Below, piece after piece: positions 1 through 5,693 of a DNA stretch of 8,962 bases. This stretch comes from an uncultured Sphingopyxis sp. (GTDB taxonomy: Bacteria > Pseudomonadota > Alphaproteobacteria > Sphingomonadales > Sphingomonadaceae): assembly GCA_937957805.1 (NCBI GenBank), contig CALFXW010000121.1, positions 1 to 8,962 of the forward strand, read 5' to 3'. A program made the position numbers and the translations under genes. The notes beneath the pieces were generated by a model. It ran no database searches and was not told the origin of the DNA. It saw only the letters and a list, made by a program, of their open reading frames with translations. Numbering within the stretch: the stretch's first letter is position 1; every line of letters starts with the position of its first letter.

Positions 1-263
1 CCCAGCGGGTCGAGTTTCGCCGCCAGATGCCCGCGCACGCGATAGGTGCGGATGAGCATCATCGCGCGGATGGCGCGGCTCGCCGCTTCGGCCAATTCGG
101 CATCGCCGAGCGGCTTGCCCGCCTTGGCCGCCGCCGCCTTGACCACAAGCTGCATGCGCAGCGGGTCAAGCCCGGCGTTCAGGTCATCGATGGCGTCAAT
201 CGGCCAATTATCGCGCGCCCAACTGGGGCCTATTTCGGGTTCGAAGCTATCGTTATAGTCCAT
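1..263 (-). CDS. sucA: 2-oxoglutarate dehydrogenase E1 component, N-terminal part (cut by window edge)
   Basis: Only the first 87 codons plus two bases are present; the rest lies beyond position 1. The translation begins MDYNDSFEPEIGPSWARDNW and ends LIRTYRVRGHLAAKLDPLG. The acidic start with a PSW-AR-NWP segment, the following LNAGLDP stretch, and the TYRVRGHL-A-LDPL motif are typical of the N-terminal region of alphaproteobacterial SucA. In the family this thiamine-diphosphate enzyme decarboxylates 2-oxoglutarate and passes the succinyl group to SucB. The ATG at 263-261 is the only good start in this frame. It lacks a clear Shine-Dalgarno sequence at normal distance: an AGGAG (295-291) lies 27 bases upstream with a 7-bp perfect hairpin in between. 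It lies downstream of sucD and a GIY-YIG gene on the same strand, so it probably shares their transcript. The catalytic domains are not visible, so the call rests on the N-terminus and the neighbourhood. Confidence 0.88.
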   Translation of the reverse strand, partial: MDYNDSFEPEIGPSWARDNWPIDAIDDLNAGLDPLRMQLVVKAAAAKAGKPLGDAELAEAASRAIRAMMLIRTYRVRGHLAAKLDPL

Positions 264-267
264 TTTG

Positions 268-296
268 CGTCTACCGGCGAAAGCCGGTATCTCCTG
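268..296. repeat. CCGGC-type dispersed palindrome, copy 1 (between GIY-YIG gene and sucA)
   Basis: The core TACCGGC (272-278), loop GAAA, GCCGGTA (283-289) is a perfect 7-bp stem. On the plus strand it is preceded by CGTC (268-271) and followed by TATCTCCTG (288-296). The arms CGTC and ATC..C recur in the copies at 592-622 and 8378-8405, so this is one member of a dispersed family rather than a chance hairpin. It begins 7 bases past the GIY-YIG stop codon and sits in the sucA leader. There is no T-run on either side, so an intrinsic terminator is unlikely. Confidence 0.75.
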
Positions 297-584
297 CTAG
301 CAAATTTGCTCGAACAGATCGACCCACTCCGGATTCGCGGCTTCGATCAATTCAACCTTCCATTTGCGTTGCCACTCTTTGATCTGCATTTCGCGCCGCC
401 GCGCGTCCTGAAGATCGTCATGATATTCGTACCAAACCAGTTTCTTGCAGCGATATTTTTTGGTGAAGCCTTCGACAACGCCGTTGCGATGTTGCCAAAC
501 CCGCTGCGGCAGATTGCTGGTTACACCGGTGTAGAGGACGCCGCCTTTCCGATTGGTCATGACATAGACCGAGCCGGAGCGCAT
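297..584 (-). CDS. Small GIY-YIG superfamily endonuclease (solo domain)
   Basis: This 95-residue protein is a single GIY-YIG domain. The GIY equivalent is VYV at residues 6-8, the YIG equivalent is YTG at 18-20, followed by VTSNL, the conserved Arg28 in QRVWQHR, the putative metal-binding Glu65 in RREMQIKEW, and an NP-W motif (84-87) near the C-terminus. Its length and sequence match the small proteins annotated as GIY-YIG nuclease family or UPF0213-like, usually of unknown biological role. The first good start is ATG at 584-582, with only a weak GACGGTG-like sequence upstream. It lies between sucD and sucA on the same strand, bounded within about 10 bases on each side by CCGGC-type palindromes. 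By eye it is less GC-rich than its neighbours, which suggests acquisition. Nuclease activity is inferred from the family. Whether it mobilises itself or the palindromes is not shown by sequence alone. Confidence 0.9.
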   Translation of the reverse strand: MRSGSVYVMTNRKGGVLYTGVTSNLPQRVWQHRNGVVEGFTKKYRCKKLVWYEYHDDLQDARRREMQIKEWQRKWKVELIEAANPEWVDLFEQIC

Positions 585-591
585 GCCGCAC

Positions 592-622
592 CGTCAGACC
601 CCGGCCTTCGCCGGGGATCTGG
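592..622. repeat. CCGGC-type dispersed palindrome, copy 2 (between sucD and GIY-YIG gene)
   Basis: The perfect 7-bp stem CCCCGGC (599-605), loop CTTC, GCCGGGG (610-616) is extended by CAGA (595-598) pairing with TCTG (618-621) around a single bulged A. The outer sequences CGTC (592-595) and ATCTGG (617-622) match the arm pattern of the other two copies. It lies 12 bases after the sucD stop and 7 bases before the GIY-YIG start codon. Without a following T-run it is not a classical terminator, but it could act as an mRNA-stabilising stem after sucD. Confidence 0.75.
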
Positions 623-634
623 CCCAGCGCCGCT

Positions 635-1519
635 TCACCCCTTGAGCACTTCGACCAATGTTTCGCCGAGCAGCGACGGGCTGGGTGACACGCGGATGCC
701 CGCCGCCTCCATCGCGGCGATCTTGTCATCCGCGCCGCCCTGTCCGCCCGAAACAATTGCGCCAGCATGGCCCATACGGCGGCCCGGGGGGGCGGTGCGT
801 CCGGCGATAAAGCCAACCATCGGCTTTTTGCGGCCGCGCTTTGCCTCATCGATCAGGAATTGCGCGGCTTCTTCTTCCGCACTGCCGCCGATTTCGCCGA
901 TCATGATGATCGATTTGGTTTCCTCATCCGCAAGGAAGAGTTCGAGCACGTCGATGAAATTGGTGCCGTTGACCGGATCCCCACCGATGCCGACCGCCGT
1001 CGTCTGGCCAAGGCCGGCGTTGCTGGTCTGGAACACCGCTTCATAGGTCAGCGTGCCCGAACGAGAGACGACGCCCACGCTGCCCTTTTTGAAAATGCTG
1101 CCCGGCATGATACCGATTTTGCATTCGCCGGGGGTCAGCACGCCGGGGCAATTGGGGCCGATAAGGCGCGATTTGCTGCCCGCCAGCCGCGCCTTCACCT
1201 GCACCATGTCGAGCACCGGAATACCCTCTGTAATGCAGACGATCAGCGGCATTTCGGCCTCAATCGCCTCTATGATCGCCGCCGCAGCGAACGGCGGCGG
1301 CACATAGATGCAGCTGGCGGTTGCGCCGGTTGCCGCCATGCCGTCGGCCACATTGTTGAACATCGGCAGGCCGATATGGGTCTGCCCACCCTTGCCCGGC
1401 GTGACCCCGCCGACCATTTGCGTGCCATAAGCGAGCGCTTGTTCGGTGTGGAATGTGCCGGTCGCGCCGGTCATGCCCTGGGTCAGGACTTTGGTATTTT
1501 TATCAACGAGAATGGCCAT
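635..1519 (-). CDS. sucD: Succinate--CoA ligase, alpha subunit
   Basis: SucD is the alpha half of succinyl-CoA synthetase, which interconverts succinyl-CoA and succinate while making ATP or GTP. The 294-residue protein has the usual full length. It shows the N-terminal CoA-binding Rossmann domain (QGMTGATGTFHTEQ, residues 14-27; VTPGKGG, 39-45), the GPNCPGV motif with Cys124 at the CoA site, the SRSGTLTYE segment (152-160), GIGGDPVNG (177-185), and the phospho-histidine loop GRRMGHAGAIV with His251. The ATG at 1519 has AAGGG (1530-1526) six bases upstream. It follows mdh by 38 bases, so the two are probably co-transcribed. The beta subunit gene sucC, which often precedes sucD directly, is not in this window and must be encoded elsewhere for the enzyme to work. 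Confidence 0.97.
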   Translation of the reverse strand: MAILVDKNTKVLTQGMTGATGTFHTEQALAYGTQMVGGVTPGKGGQTHIGLPMFNNVADGMAATGATASCIYVPPPFAAAAIIEAIEAEMPLIVCITEGIPVLDMVQVKARLAGSKSRLIGPNCPGVLTPGECKIGIMPGSIFKKGSVGVVSRSGTLTYEAVFQTSNAGLGQTTAVGIGGDPVNGTNFIDVLELFLADEETKSIIMIGEIGGSAEEEAAQFLIDEAKRGRKKPMVGFIAGRTAPPGRRMGHAGAIVSGGQGGADDKIAAMEAAGIRVSPSPSLLGETLVEVLKG

Positions 1520-1557
1520 TTCTTACCCTTAATATGTGCAGCGTGGTGATTTACGCC

Positions 1558-2520
1558 TCAGCCGAGGCTGGGGTCGAGCGCCTTACAGGCGACCAGCAAT
1601 TCCTTGACCGCGTCAACGCTGGTTTGCAGATTTGCCTTGGCCGCATCGTCGAGCGCGATTTCAATGACATCTTCGACGCCATTGGCACCGATGACCGCCG
1701 GAACCCCGACATAAAGCCCGTCCAGCCCATATTTGCCATCGACATGAACGGCACAGGGCAGGATGCGTTTCTGGTCACCCAAATAGGCCTCTGCCATCGC
1801 AATTGCGCTCGCCGCAGGGGCATAAAATGCCGAACCGGTGCCGAGCAGCGCGACGATTTCGCCGCCGCCCGAACGGGTGCGCTGCACAATCGCGTCGATG
1901 CGTTCCTTGGTCGATTTGCCCATCGCCACCAGATCATCGACCGGAATACCGCTGACCGTGGTGTAACTGGTGACCGGCACCATCGTGTCGCCATGGCCGC
2001 CCAGAACAAAGGCGTTAACGTCGCGGATTGAAACGCCAAATTCCCAAGCGAGGAAGGTTGCAAAGCGCGCCGAGTCGAGCACGCCTGCCATGCCGACCAC
2101 CTTGTTCGCGGGCAGGCCGGAAAATTCGCGCAGCGCCCACACCATGGCGTCGAGCGGGTTGGTGATGCAGATGACAAAGGCGTCGGGCGCATTGGCCTTA
2201 ATCCCCTCACCCACCGCTTTCATCACCTTCAAATTGATGCCGAGCAAATCATCGCGGCTCATCCCCGGCTTGCGCGGCACACCGGCGGTGACGATGATGA
2301 CGTCCGCACCCGCAATGTCGGCATAATCATTGGTGCCGGTGATTTTTGCGTCAAAGCCTTCGACCGGGCCGCATTGCGACAGGTCGAGCGCCTTGCCCTG
2401 CGGCACCCCTTCGACCACGTCGAACAGGACGATGTCGCCCATTTCCTTTTGCGCGGCGAGGTGGGCGAGCGTGCCCCCGATATTGCCGGCACCGATAAGG
2501 GCAATCTTCTTGCGAGCCAT
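1558..2520 (-). CDS. mdh: Malate dehydrogenase (NAD-dependent, LDH-like type)
   Basis: This enzyme oxidises malate to oxaloacetate with NAD. The 320-residue protein is the standard length for the LDH-like MDH of alphaproteobacteria. Visible features in order are the NAD-binding GAGNIG (residues 10-15) with Asp34 after the second strand, the substrate loop VPRKPGMSR (Arg83, Arg89), the ITNPLD motif (Asn121), Asp149 and Arg152 in VLDSARF, and the catalytic His176 in GGHGDTMVP. The frame stays open upstream to an ATG at 2550. The start at 2520 is chosen because MARKKIALIG is the family N-terminus and AGGAG (2531-2527) stands six bases before it. It leads sucD by 38 bases, and a possible promoter and leader hairpin lie upstream. 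Confidence 0.97.
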   Translation of the reverse strand: MARKKIALIGAGNIGGTLAHLAAQKEMGDIVLFDVVEGVPQGKALDLSQCGPVEGFDAKITGTNDYADIAGADVIIVTAGVPRKPGMSRDDLLGINLKVMKAVGEGIKANAPDAFVICITNPLDAMVWALREFSGLPANKVVGMAGVLDSARFATFLAWEFGVSIRDVNAFVLGGHGDTMVPVTSYTTVSGIPVDDLVAMGKSTKERIDAIVQRTRSGGGEIVALLGTGSAFYAPAASAIAMAEAYLGDQKRILPCAVHVDGKYGLDGLYVGVPAVIGANGVEDVIEIALDDAAKANLQTSVDAVKELLVACKALDPSLG

Positions 2521-2526
2521 CGTCGT

Positions 2527-2531
2527 CTCCT
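2527..2531 (-). promoter_or_regulatory. Ribosome binding site of mdh
   Basis: AGGAG on the minus strand lies six bases before ATG 2520. It decides the mdh start against the upstream in-frame ATG at 2550, which has no comparable signal. Confidence 0.7.
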
Positions 2532-2561
2532 GTCCGGCCGAGGGAGCCAAGCGCAGCGTGT

Positions 2562-2582
2562 TTTCGGGGATTTACCCCGAAA
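2562..2582 (-). promoter_or_regulatory. Hairpin in the mdh leader
   Basis: TTTCGGGG (2562-2569) and CCCCGAAA (2575-2582) are perfect 8-bp inverted repeats around the 5-base loop ATTTA (minus strand TAAAT). It lies about 42 bases upstream of the mdh ATG. On the minus strand the 3' arm is followed by ACACGC, not a T-run, so an intrinsic terminator is not supported. A leader structure that affects stability or translation, or a protein-binding dyad, remains possible. I recognise no known riboswitch here. Confidence 0.45.
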
Positions 2583-2686
2583 GCTGTGGCGCGCGGGCGC
2601 GTTCGGCCGAAAATTTGCCCGCATGCGCGTGGCTGGCCATAGAGCAATGGCAGGGGAATGCAAGCCGCACAGGGCGGAAAATCAAG

Positions 2687-2715
2687 CTTTTAACGCTATT
2701 GCATACCAATATCAA
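2687..2715 (-). promoter_or_regulatory. Candidate sigma-70-type promoter for mdh-sucD
   Basis: On the minus strand TTGATA (2715-2710) matches five of six bases of the -35 consensus. After a 17-base spacer comes TAAAAG (2692-2687), which matches four of six bases of the -10 consensus. It starts just past the stop of the SnoaL-like gene in an AT-rich patch that stands out from the GC-rich surroundings. A transcript from here would have a leader of roughly 160 bases containing the 2562-2582 hairpin. This is pattern matching only. Confidence 0.4.
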
Positions 2716-2719
2716 TAAA

Positions 2720-3166
2720 TCAATCAAATTGCAATAATTCAAGGTCGCGCAGGATCGCCATCTGGTCATAATAAGGACGTTCACAGATGATGAGGTCGCT
2801 GTCGGGCGCAAAATCAAAGACTGCGACCATCCGCACGCGAAACACCCGCCCGGTTGGCGCAATTACCTGTCCCGCCCCTTCGAGCGGGCCAAGATGCGTG
2901 CCGGTCAACCAGAATTCGACCATCACGCTGTCGCCACCCGCCGCGATGGCGATTTCTTCGTTGCCTTGGTCGGGAAAGGCGGTGCGCGACAAAGTGAAAT
3001 AATGGCGCACCGCCGTTTCACCGTCGAAAACCTGCCCGCCGCCATATAGTTCGTAGCGCGGGTGGGCGAAGGTAGCGATCACCCCGTCCCAATCCTGTTC
3101 GATTTCGAGTTGCATGTGCCGCCGCACCATCGCGATACGCGCTGCGGCCAATTCAGCTTGGTCCAT
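2720..3166 (-). CDS. SnoaL-like / NTF2-fold protein of unknown function
   Basis: The 148-residue protein starts with an amphipathic helix (ARIAMVRRHMQLEIEQDWDGV, about residues 9-29), then FAHPRYELYGGGQVFDG, a VRHYF helix, and strands VMVEFWLTGTH and FRVRMVAVFDF, ending ILRDLELL. This helix-then-sheet pattern, with the G--VFDG motif and a late R--MVAVFDF strand, fits the SnoaL/ester-cyclase branch of the NTF2-like superfamily, which binds small molecules in a cone-shaped pocket. No specific substrate can be read from the sequence. The frame is open further upstream to 3565 inside zapE, but that part is a shadow. ATG 3166 is chosen because GGGGAG (3180-3175) precedes it by eight bases and because it overlaps the zapE end by 14 bases. 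This implies translational coupling to zapE. Confidence 0.82.
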   Translation of the reverse strand: MDQAELAAARIAMVRRHMQLEIEQDWDGVIATFAHPRYELYGGGQVFDGETAVRHYFTLSRTAFPDQGNEEIAIAAGGDSVMVEFWLTGTHLGPLEGAGQVIAPTGRVFRVRMVAVFDFAPDSDLIICERPYYDQMAILRDLELLQFD

Positions 3167-4307
3167 CCCCCATACTCCCCCCGGTTGGGCCGCCGGTTGC
3201 GCTTGTTGCGCCATGCGCCTCTGACAACCAGTCATCGGACAGCATTTCGTTGAGGCGGCTGGCGGTACGGGCAAATTCAAAGCTGCCGTCGCCCGCCGGG
3301 TAGAGATCATCGGGCAAAGCATCGGCGGCTGCAAGCAATTTGACGCGATATTCGTAGAGCGCGTCGATGAGCGTAACAAAACGTGCCGCTTCGTTGCGCA
3401 TATGCTTGCCCATTTGGGGGATGCCGACCAAAATAACGCTATGGTAATTTTGCGCGAGCGCCAGATAATCGGCCGCGCCGCGCGCATCGCCGCATAATTT
3501 CTTGAACGATAATACGGCAACGCCTTTGAGGCTTTTGGGAATGGGCAGGCTGCGCCCGCCCCCAACGTCGATGATGGCGGCGGGAACGTTCGCCCTATCC
3601 TCCACCGGATAGTCGGTCAGGCGGAAAAAGGCGTCCGACAGCGCAGCGGTTGCCGCATCGCCATTGGGCACATGCCAGCGTTCGACGCCGGCCAGCCGGT
3701 CGCGCCGGTAATCATTGGGGCCGTTTAGCGCGATGACGTCCAATTCGCGTTCGATCAGCGCGATAAAGGGCAGAAAATGTTCGCGGTTGAGGCCGTCCTT
3801 GTACAAATCATCGGGCGGGCGGTTCGATGTGGTGACCAGTGTGACCCCCGCGCCAATCAGCGCGGTGAACAGCCGCGACATGATCATCGCATCGGCGCTG
3901 TTGTTGACCACCATTTCATCAAAGCACAAAAGCCGTTGTTCACCCGCCATCGCGTGCGCCACCGCAATCACCGGATCGCCGATTTCGCTGGCCCGCGCGA
4001 CGCGCAGCCGCGCATGGACATCCGCCATGAAGGCATGAAAATGTGCGCGGCGTTTTTCCTTTATGGCGATATTGTCGTGGAATAAATCCATCAGCATCGT
4101 CTTGCCGCGCCCCACCCCACCCCACAGATAGAGGCCGCGCGGGTGCGAAGCGCGCTTGCCGATCAAGCGGCTGAGGATGCCCGGCGCCGGTGCTTCCAGC
4201 GCAGCCTCCAGCGCCGCCAATCGCGCGGCGGCGGCGCGTTGTTCGCCATCCTTGCGCAATTCGCCCGCCGCAACCAGCGCGTCATATCTGTCGATCAGCC
4301 CGCTCAT
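3153..4307 (-). CDS. zapE: Cell division protein ZapE / AFG1-like ATPase
   Basis: The 384-residue P-loop ATPase has the full family architecture. Walker A is GGVGRGKT (residues 63-70), followed by MLMDLFHD. HFHAFMADVHARL (89-101) is the family's conserved helix. Walker B is LLCFDE (126-131). A sensor-like TTSNRPPDDLY stands at 159-169, then LNREHFLPFI (173-182), LCGDARGAADYLALA (271-285), FVTLIDALYEY (310-320) and FEFARTASRLNEM (343-355). In E. coli ZapE is linked to Z-ring function, and mitochondrial AFG1 to turnover of respiratory subunits. The second role fits the sdhB neighbourhood, but that is inference. The ATG overlaps the thioesterase stop as ATGA, and no separate Shine-Dalgarno sequence is visible, so translation is probably coupled. 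The C-terminal tail after residue 365 is a low-complexity Gly/Ser/Thr stretch, not part of the domain. Confidence 0.93.
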   Translation of the reverse strand: MSGLIDRYDALVAAGELRKDGEQRAAAARLAALEAALEAPAPGILSRLIGKRASHPRGLYLWGGVGRGKTMLMDLFHDNIAIKEKRRAHFHAFMADVHARLRVARASEIGDPVIAVAHAMAGEQRLLCFDEMVVNNSADAMIMSRLFTALIGAGVTLVTTSNRPPDDLYKDGLNREHFLPFIALIERELDVIALNGPNDYRRDRLAGVERWHVPNGDAATAALSDAFFRLTDYPVEDRANVPAAIIDVGGGRSLPIPKSLKGVAVLSFKKLCGDARGAADYLALAQNYHSVILVGIPQMGKHMRNEAARFVTLIDALYEYRVKLLAAADALPDDLYPAGDGSFEFARTASRLNEMLSDDWLSEAHGATSATGGPTGGSMGDGPS

Positions 4308-4831
4308 GCGGCGGGTGGCTTCACACCCGGTTTGCGGATGGTGCCGGTAAAGCTTGCCACCATATGCGCGTCATCCGCCCCCTGGACGATCAGCCCGCGC
4401 AGGAAAACCAGCCGCCGCGTTTCGCGCAGCAATTCGACCAGCGCGTCCAATGGCTCGCCCACCCGGCCGCCGCCGGTAAATTGTGCGGAGAGGTCGAGCG
4501 TCACCGCCGGCCCCATGCCCATCAGCCCGAACTGGTTGCACGCGGCAAACAGGCTGATGTCCATCAACGCCAGCGTCACCGCGCCATGGACATGGTTCGA
4601 CAAATTGCTGTGCCGATGTTCGGCCAACATGCGCACCCGCGCAACCGGCCGCCCGTCCGCCGTGGGCGCTTCGCGGCGCACCTGCAAAGGTTCGATAAAG
4701 CCGTTAAAACGCGAACCATCCTTCAGGTTCCAGCTGACCCAGCCGCCCCCCAAATCCGCCGATTCAAAGAAAATATCGGCGCGGCTGCCAATTTCCCCCG
4801 CCGCTTTTGTACGCAGATCCCCCGTCGTCAC
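4304..4831 (-). CDS. PaaI-family hotdog thioesterase
   Basis: This 175-residue single-domain protein matches the hotdog-fold PaaI/DUF4442-type acyl-CoA thioesterases. The core motif is HRHSNLSNHVHGAVTLALMD (residues 72-91), with the VHGA turn and the likely catalytic Asp91, then strands PAVTLDLSAQFTG (108-120) and a VGEPLDA turn. The glycine often found before the V-HGG motif is Asn79 here. The start is GTG at 4831-4829, overlapping the sdhB stop by four bases (GTGA), and the stop overlaps the zapE ATG by four bases (ATGA). The gene is thus locked between sdhB and zapE in one translational unit. The substrate is unknown. The position among TCA genes might point to an acyl-CoA by-product, but nothing in the sequence proves this. 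Confidence 0.85.
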   Translation of the reverse strand: MTTGDLRTKAAGEIGSRADIFFESADLGGGWVSWNLKDGSRFNGFIEPLQVRREAPTADGRPVARVRMLAEHRHSNLSNHVHGAVTLALMDISLFAACNQFGLMGMGPAVTLDLSAQFTGGGRVGEPLDALVELLRETRRLVFLRGLIVQGADDAHMVASFTGTIRKPGVKPPAA

Positions 4832-5613
4832 ACCGCGCGCTCAACCATCAATTTCTTAACCTCGGTTATGGCGCGCGCGGGGCTAAGCCCCTTGGGACAG
4901 GCGTTGGAGCAATTCATGATCGTGTGGCAACGATATAGGCGGAAGGGATCTTCCAGATCGTCGAGCCGTTCGCCGGTCATTTCATCGCGGCTGTCGGCCA
5001 GCCAGCGATAGGCCTGAAGCAATATCGCCGGGCCGAGGAATTTATCGCTGTTCCACCAATAGCTGGGGCAAGAGGTCGAGCAGCAAGCGCACAAGATACA
5101 TTCATAGAGACCATCCAGCTTGGCGCGGTCTTCGGGGCTTTGCAGCCGTTCCTTACCCGCAGGGGTCGCCGTCTTGGTCTTCAGCCATGGTTCGATGGAG
5201 GCATATTGCGCATAAAAATGGGTGAAGTCAGGCACCAGATCCTTGATGACTTCCATATGCGGCAGCGGGGTGATCGTCACTTCCTTACCCGCGCAATCCT
5301 CTATCGCGGTGGTGCAGGCGAGGCCGTTTTTACCGTTGATGTTCATCGAACAACTGCCGCAAATCCCCTCCCGACAGCTGCGGCGAAATGTGAGCGTCGA
5401 ATCCTGCTCATTCTTCATCATTATCAGCGCGTCGAGCACCATCGGCCCGCATTTTTCCACATCGATTTCAAAATTGTCATAACGCGGATTTTCGCCCGAA
5501 TCCGGGTCATAGCGATAGACTTTGAAATTGCGCTTGGCGCCCGCCGTTTCGGCACGGTGGTCACGGCCCTTGCCGGTGATGCGACTGTTCCTAGGCAAAC
5601 GAAATTCGGCCAT
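4828..5613 (-). CDS. sdhB: Succinate dehydrogenase iron-sulfur subunit
   Basis: SdhB carries electrons from the FAD of SdhA to ubiquinone in respiratory complex II at the inner membrane. The 261-residue protein is of usual length. The [2Fe-2S] ligands are in RRSCREGICGSCSMNI (Cys80, Cys85, Cys88) plus Cys100. The second domain has CILCACCSTSCP (Cys172, Cys175, Cys178 for [4Fe-4S]; Cys182 for [3Fe-4S]) and CHTIMNCSNACPKGL (Cys229, Cys235, Cys239). All cluster ligands are intact. ATG 5613 has AGGGGG (5629-5624) ten bases upstream. The gene directly upstream is a nucleotidyltransferase, not sdhA, so sdhCDA must lie elsewhere. The stop overlaps the thioesterase GTG. Confidence 0.97.
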   Translation of the reverse strand: MAEFRLPRNSRITGKGRDHRAETAGAKRNFKVYRYDPDSGENPRYDNFEIDVEKCGPMVLDALIMMKNEQDSTLTFRRSCREGICGSCSMNINGKNGLACTTAIEDCAGKEVTITPLPHMEVIKDLVPDFTHFYAQYASIEPWLKTKTATPAGKERLQSPEDRAKLDGLYECILCACCSTSCPSYWWNSDKFLGPAILLQAYRWLADSRDEMTGERLDDLEDPFRLYRCHTIMNCSNACPKGLSPARAITEVKKLMVERAV

Positions 5614-5634
5614 GACGCGCTATCCCCCTGATGT

Positions 5635-5654
5635 GCAATGCTTGTGCCCATTGC
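5635..5654. other. Short inverted repeat upstream of sdhB
   Basis: GCAATG (5635-5640) and CATTGC (5649-5654) form a perfect 6-bp dyad around 8 bases, in the 80-base gap between the nucleotidyltransferase stop and the sdhB start. It could be a regulator site or a weak hairpin just upstream of the sdhB ribosome binding site. A 6-bp dyad can occur by chance, and I cannot name a factor. No convincing sigma-70 promoter was found in this gap. Confidence 0.25.
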
Positions 5655-5693
5655 CCCTAATCAGCCTGACCGATGCTGACAAGAGCGGGGCAC

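Noticed and set aside
595..621. Intrinsic terminator after sucD
   Set aside because: The stem is strong, but no T-run follows on the transcribed strand and same-strand genes continue downstream.
27..1046. 339-codon open frame on the plus strand opposite sucA, the GIY-YIG gene and sucD
   Set aside because: Antisense to three well-supported genes, with no recognisable domain; a by-product of GC-rich codon usage.
767..1549. 260-codon plus-strand frame over sucD
   Set aside because: Rich in His/Arg/Asp/Ala with no family resemblance; shadow of sucD.
2521..2550. mdh start at ATG 2550
   Set aside because: The extra ten residues are not typical of the family, and a clear AGGAG precedes ATG 2520.
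3167..3565. Upstream extension of the SnoaL-like frame inside zapE
   Set aside because: The extra residues look like random translation and overlap zapE fully; ATG 3166 has a good ribosome binding site and the expected N-terminus.
4190..5011. 273-codon plus-strand frame opposite zapE, the thioesterase and sdhB
   Set aside because: Antisense to three recognised genes and without motifs.
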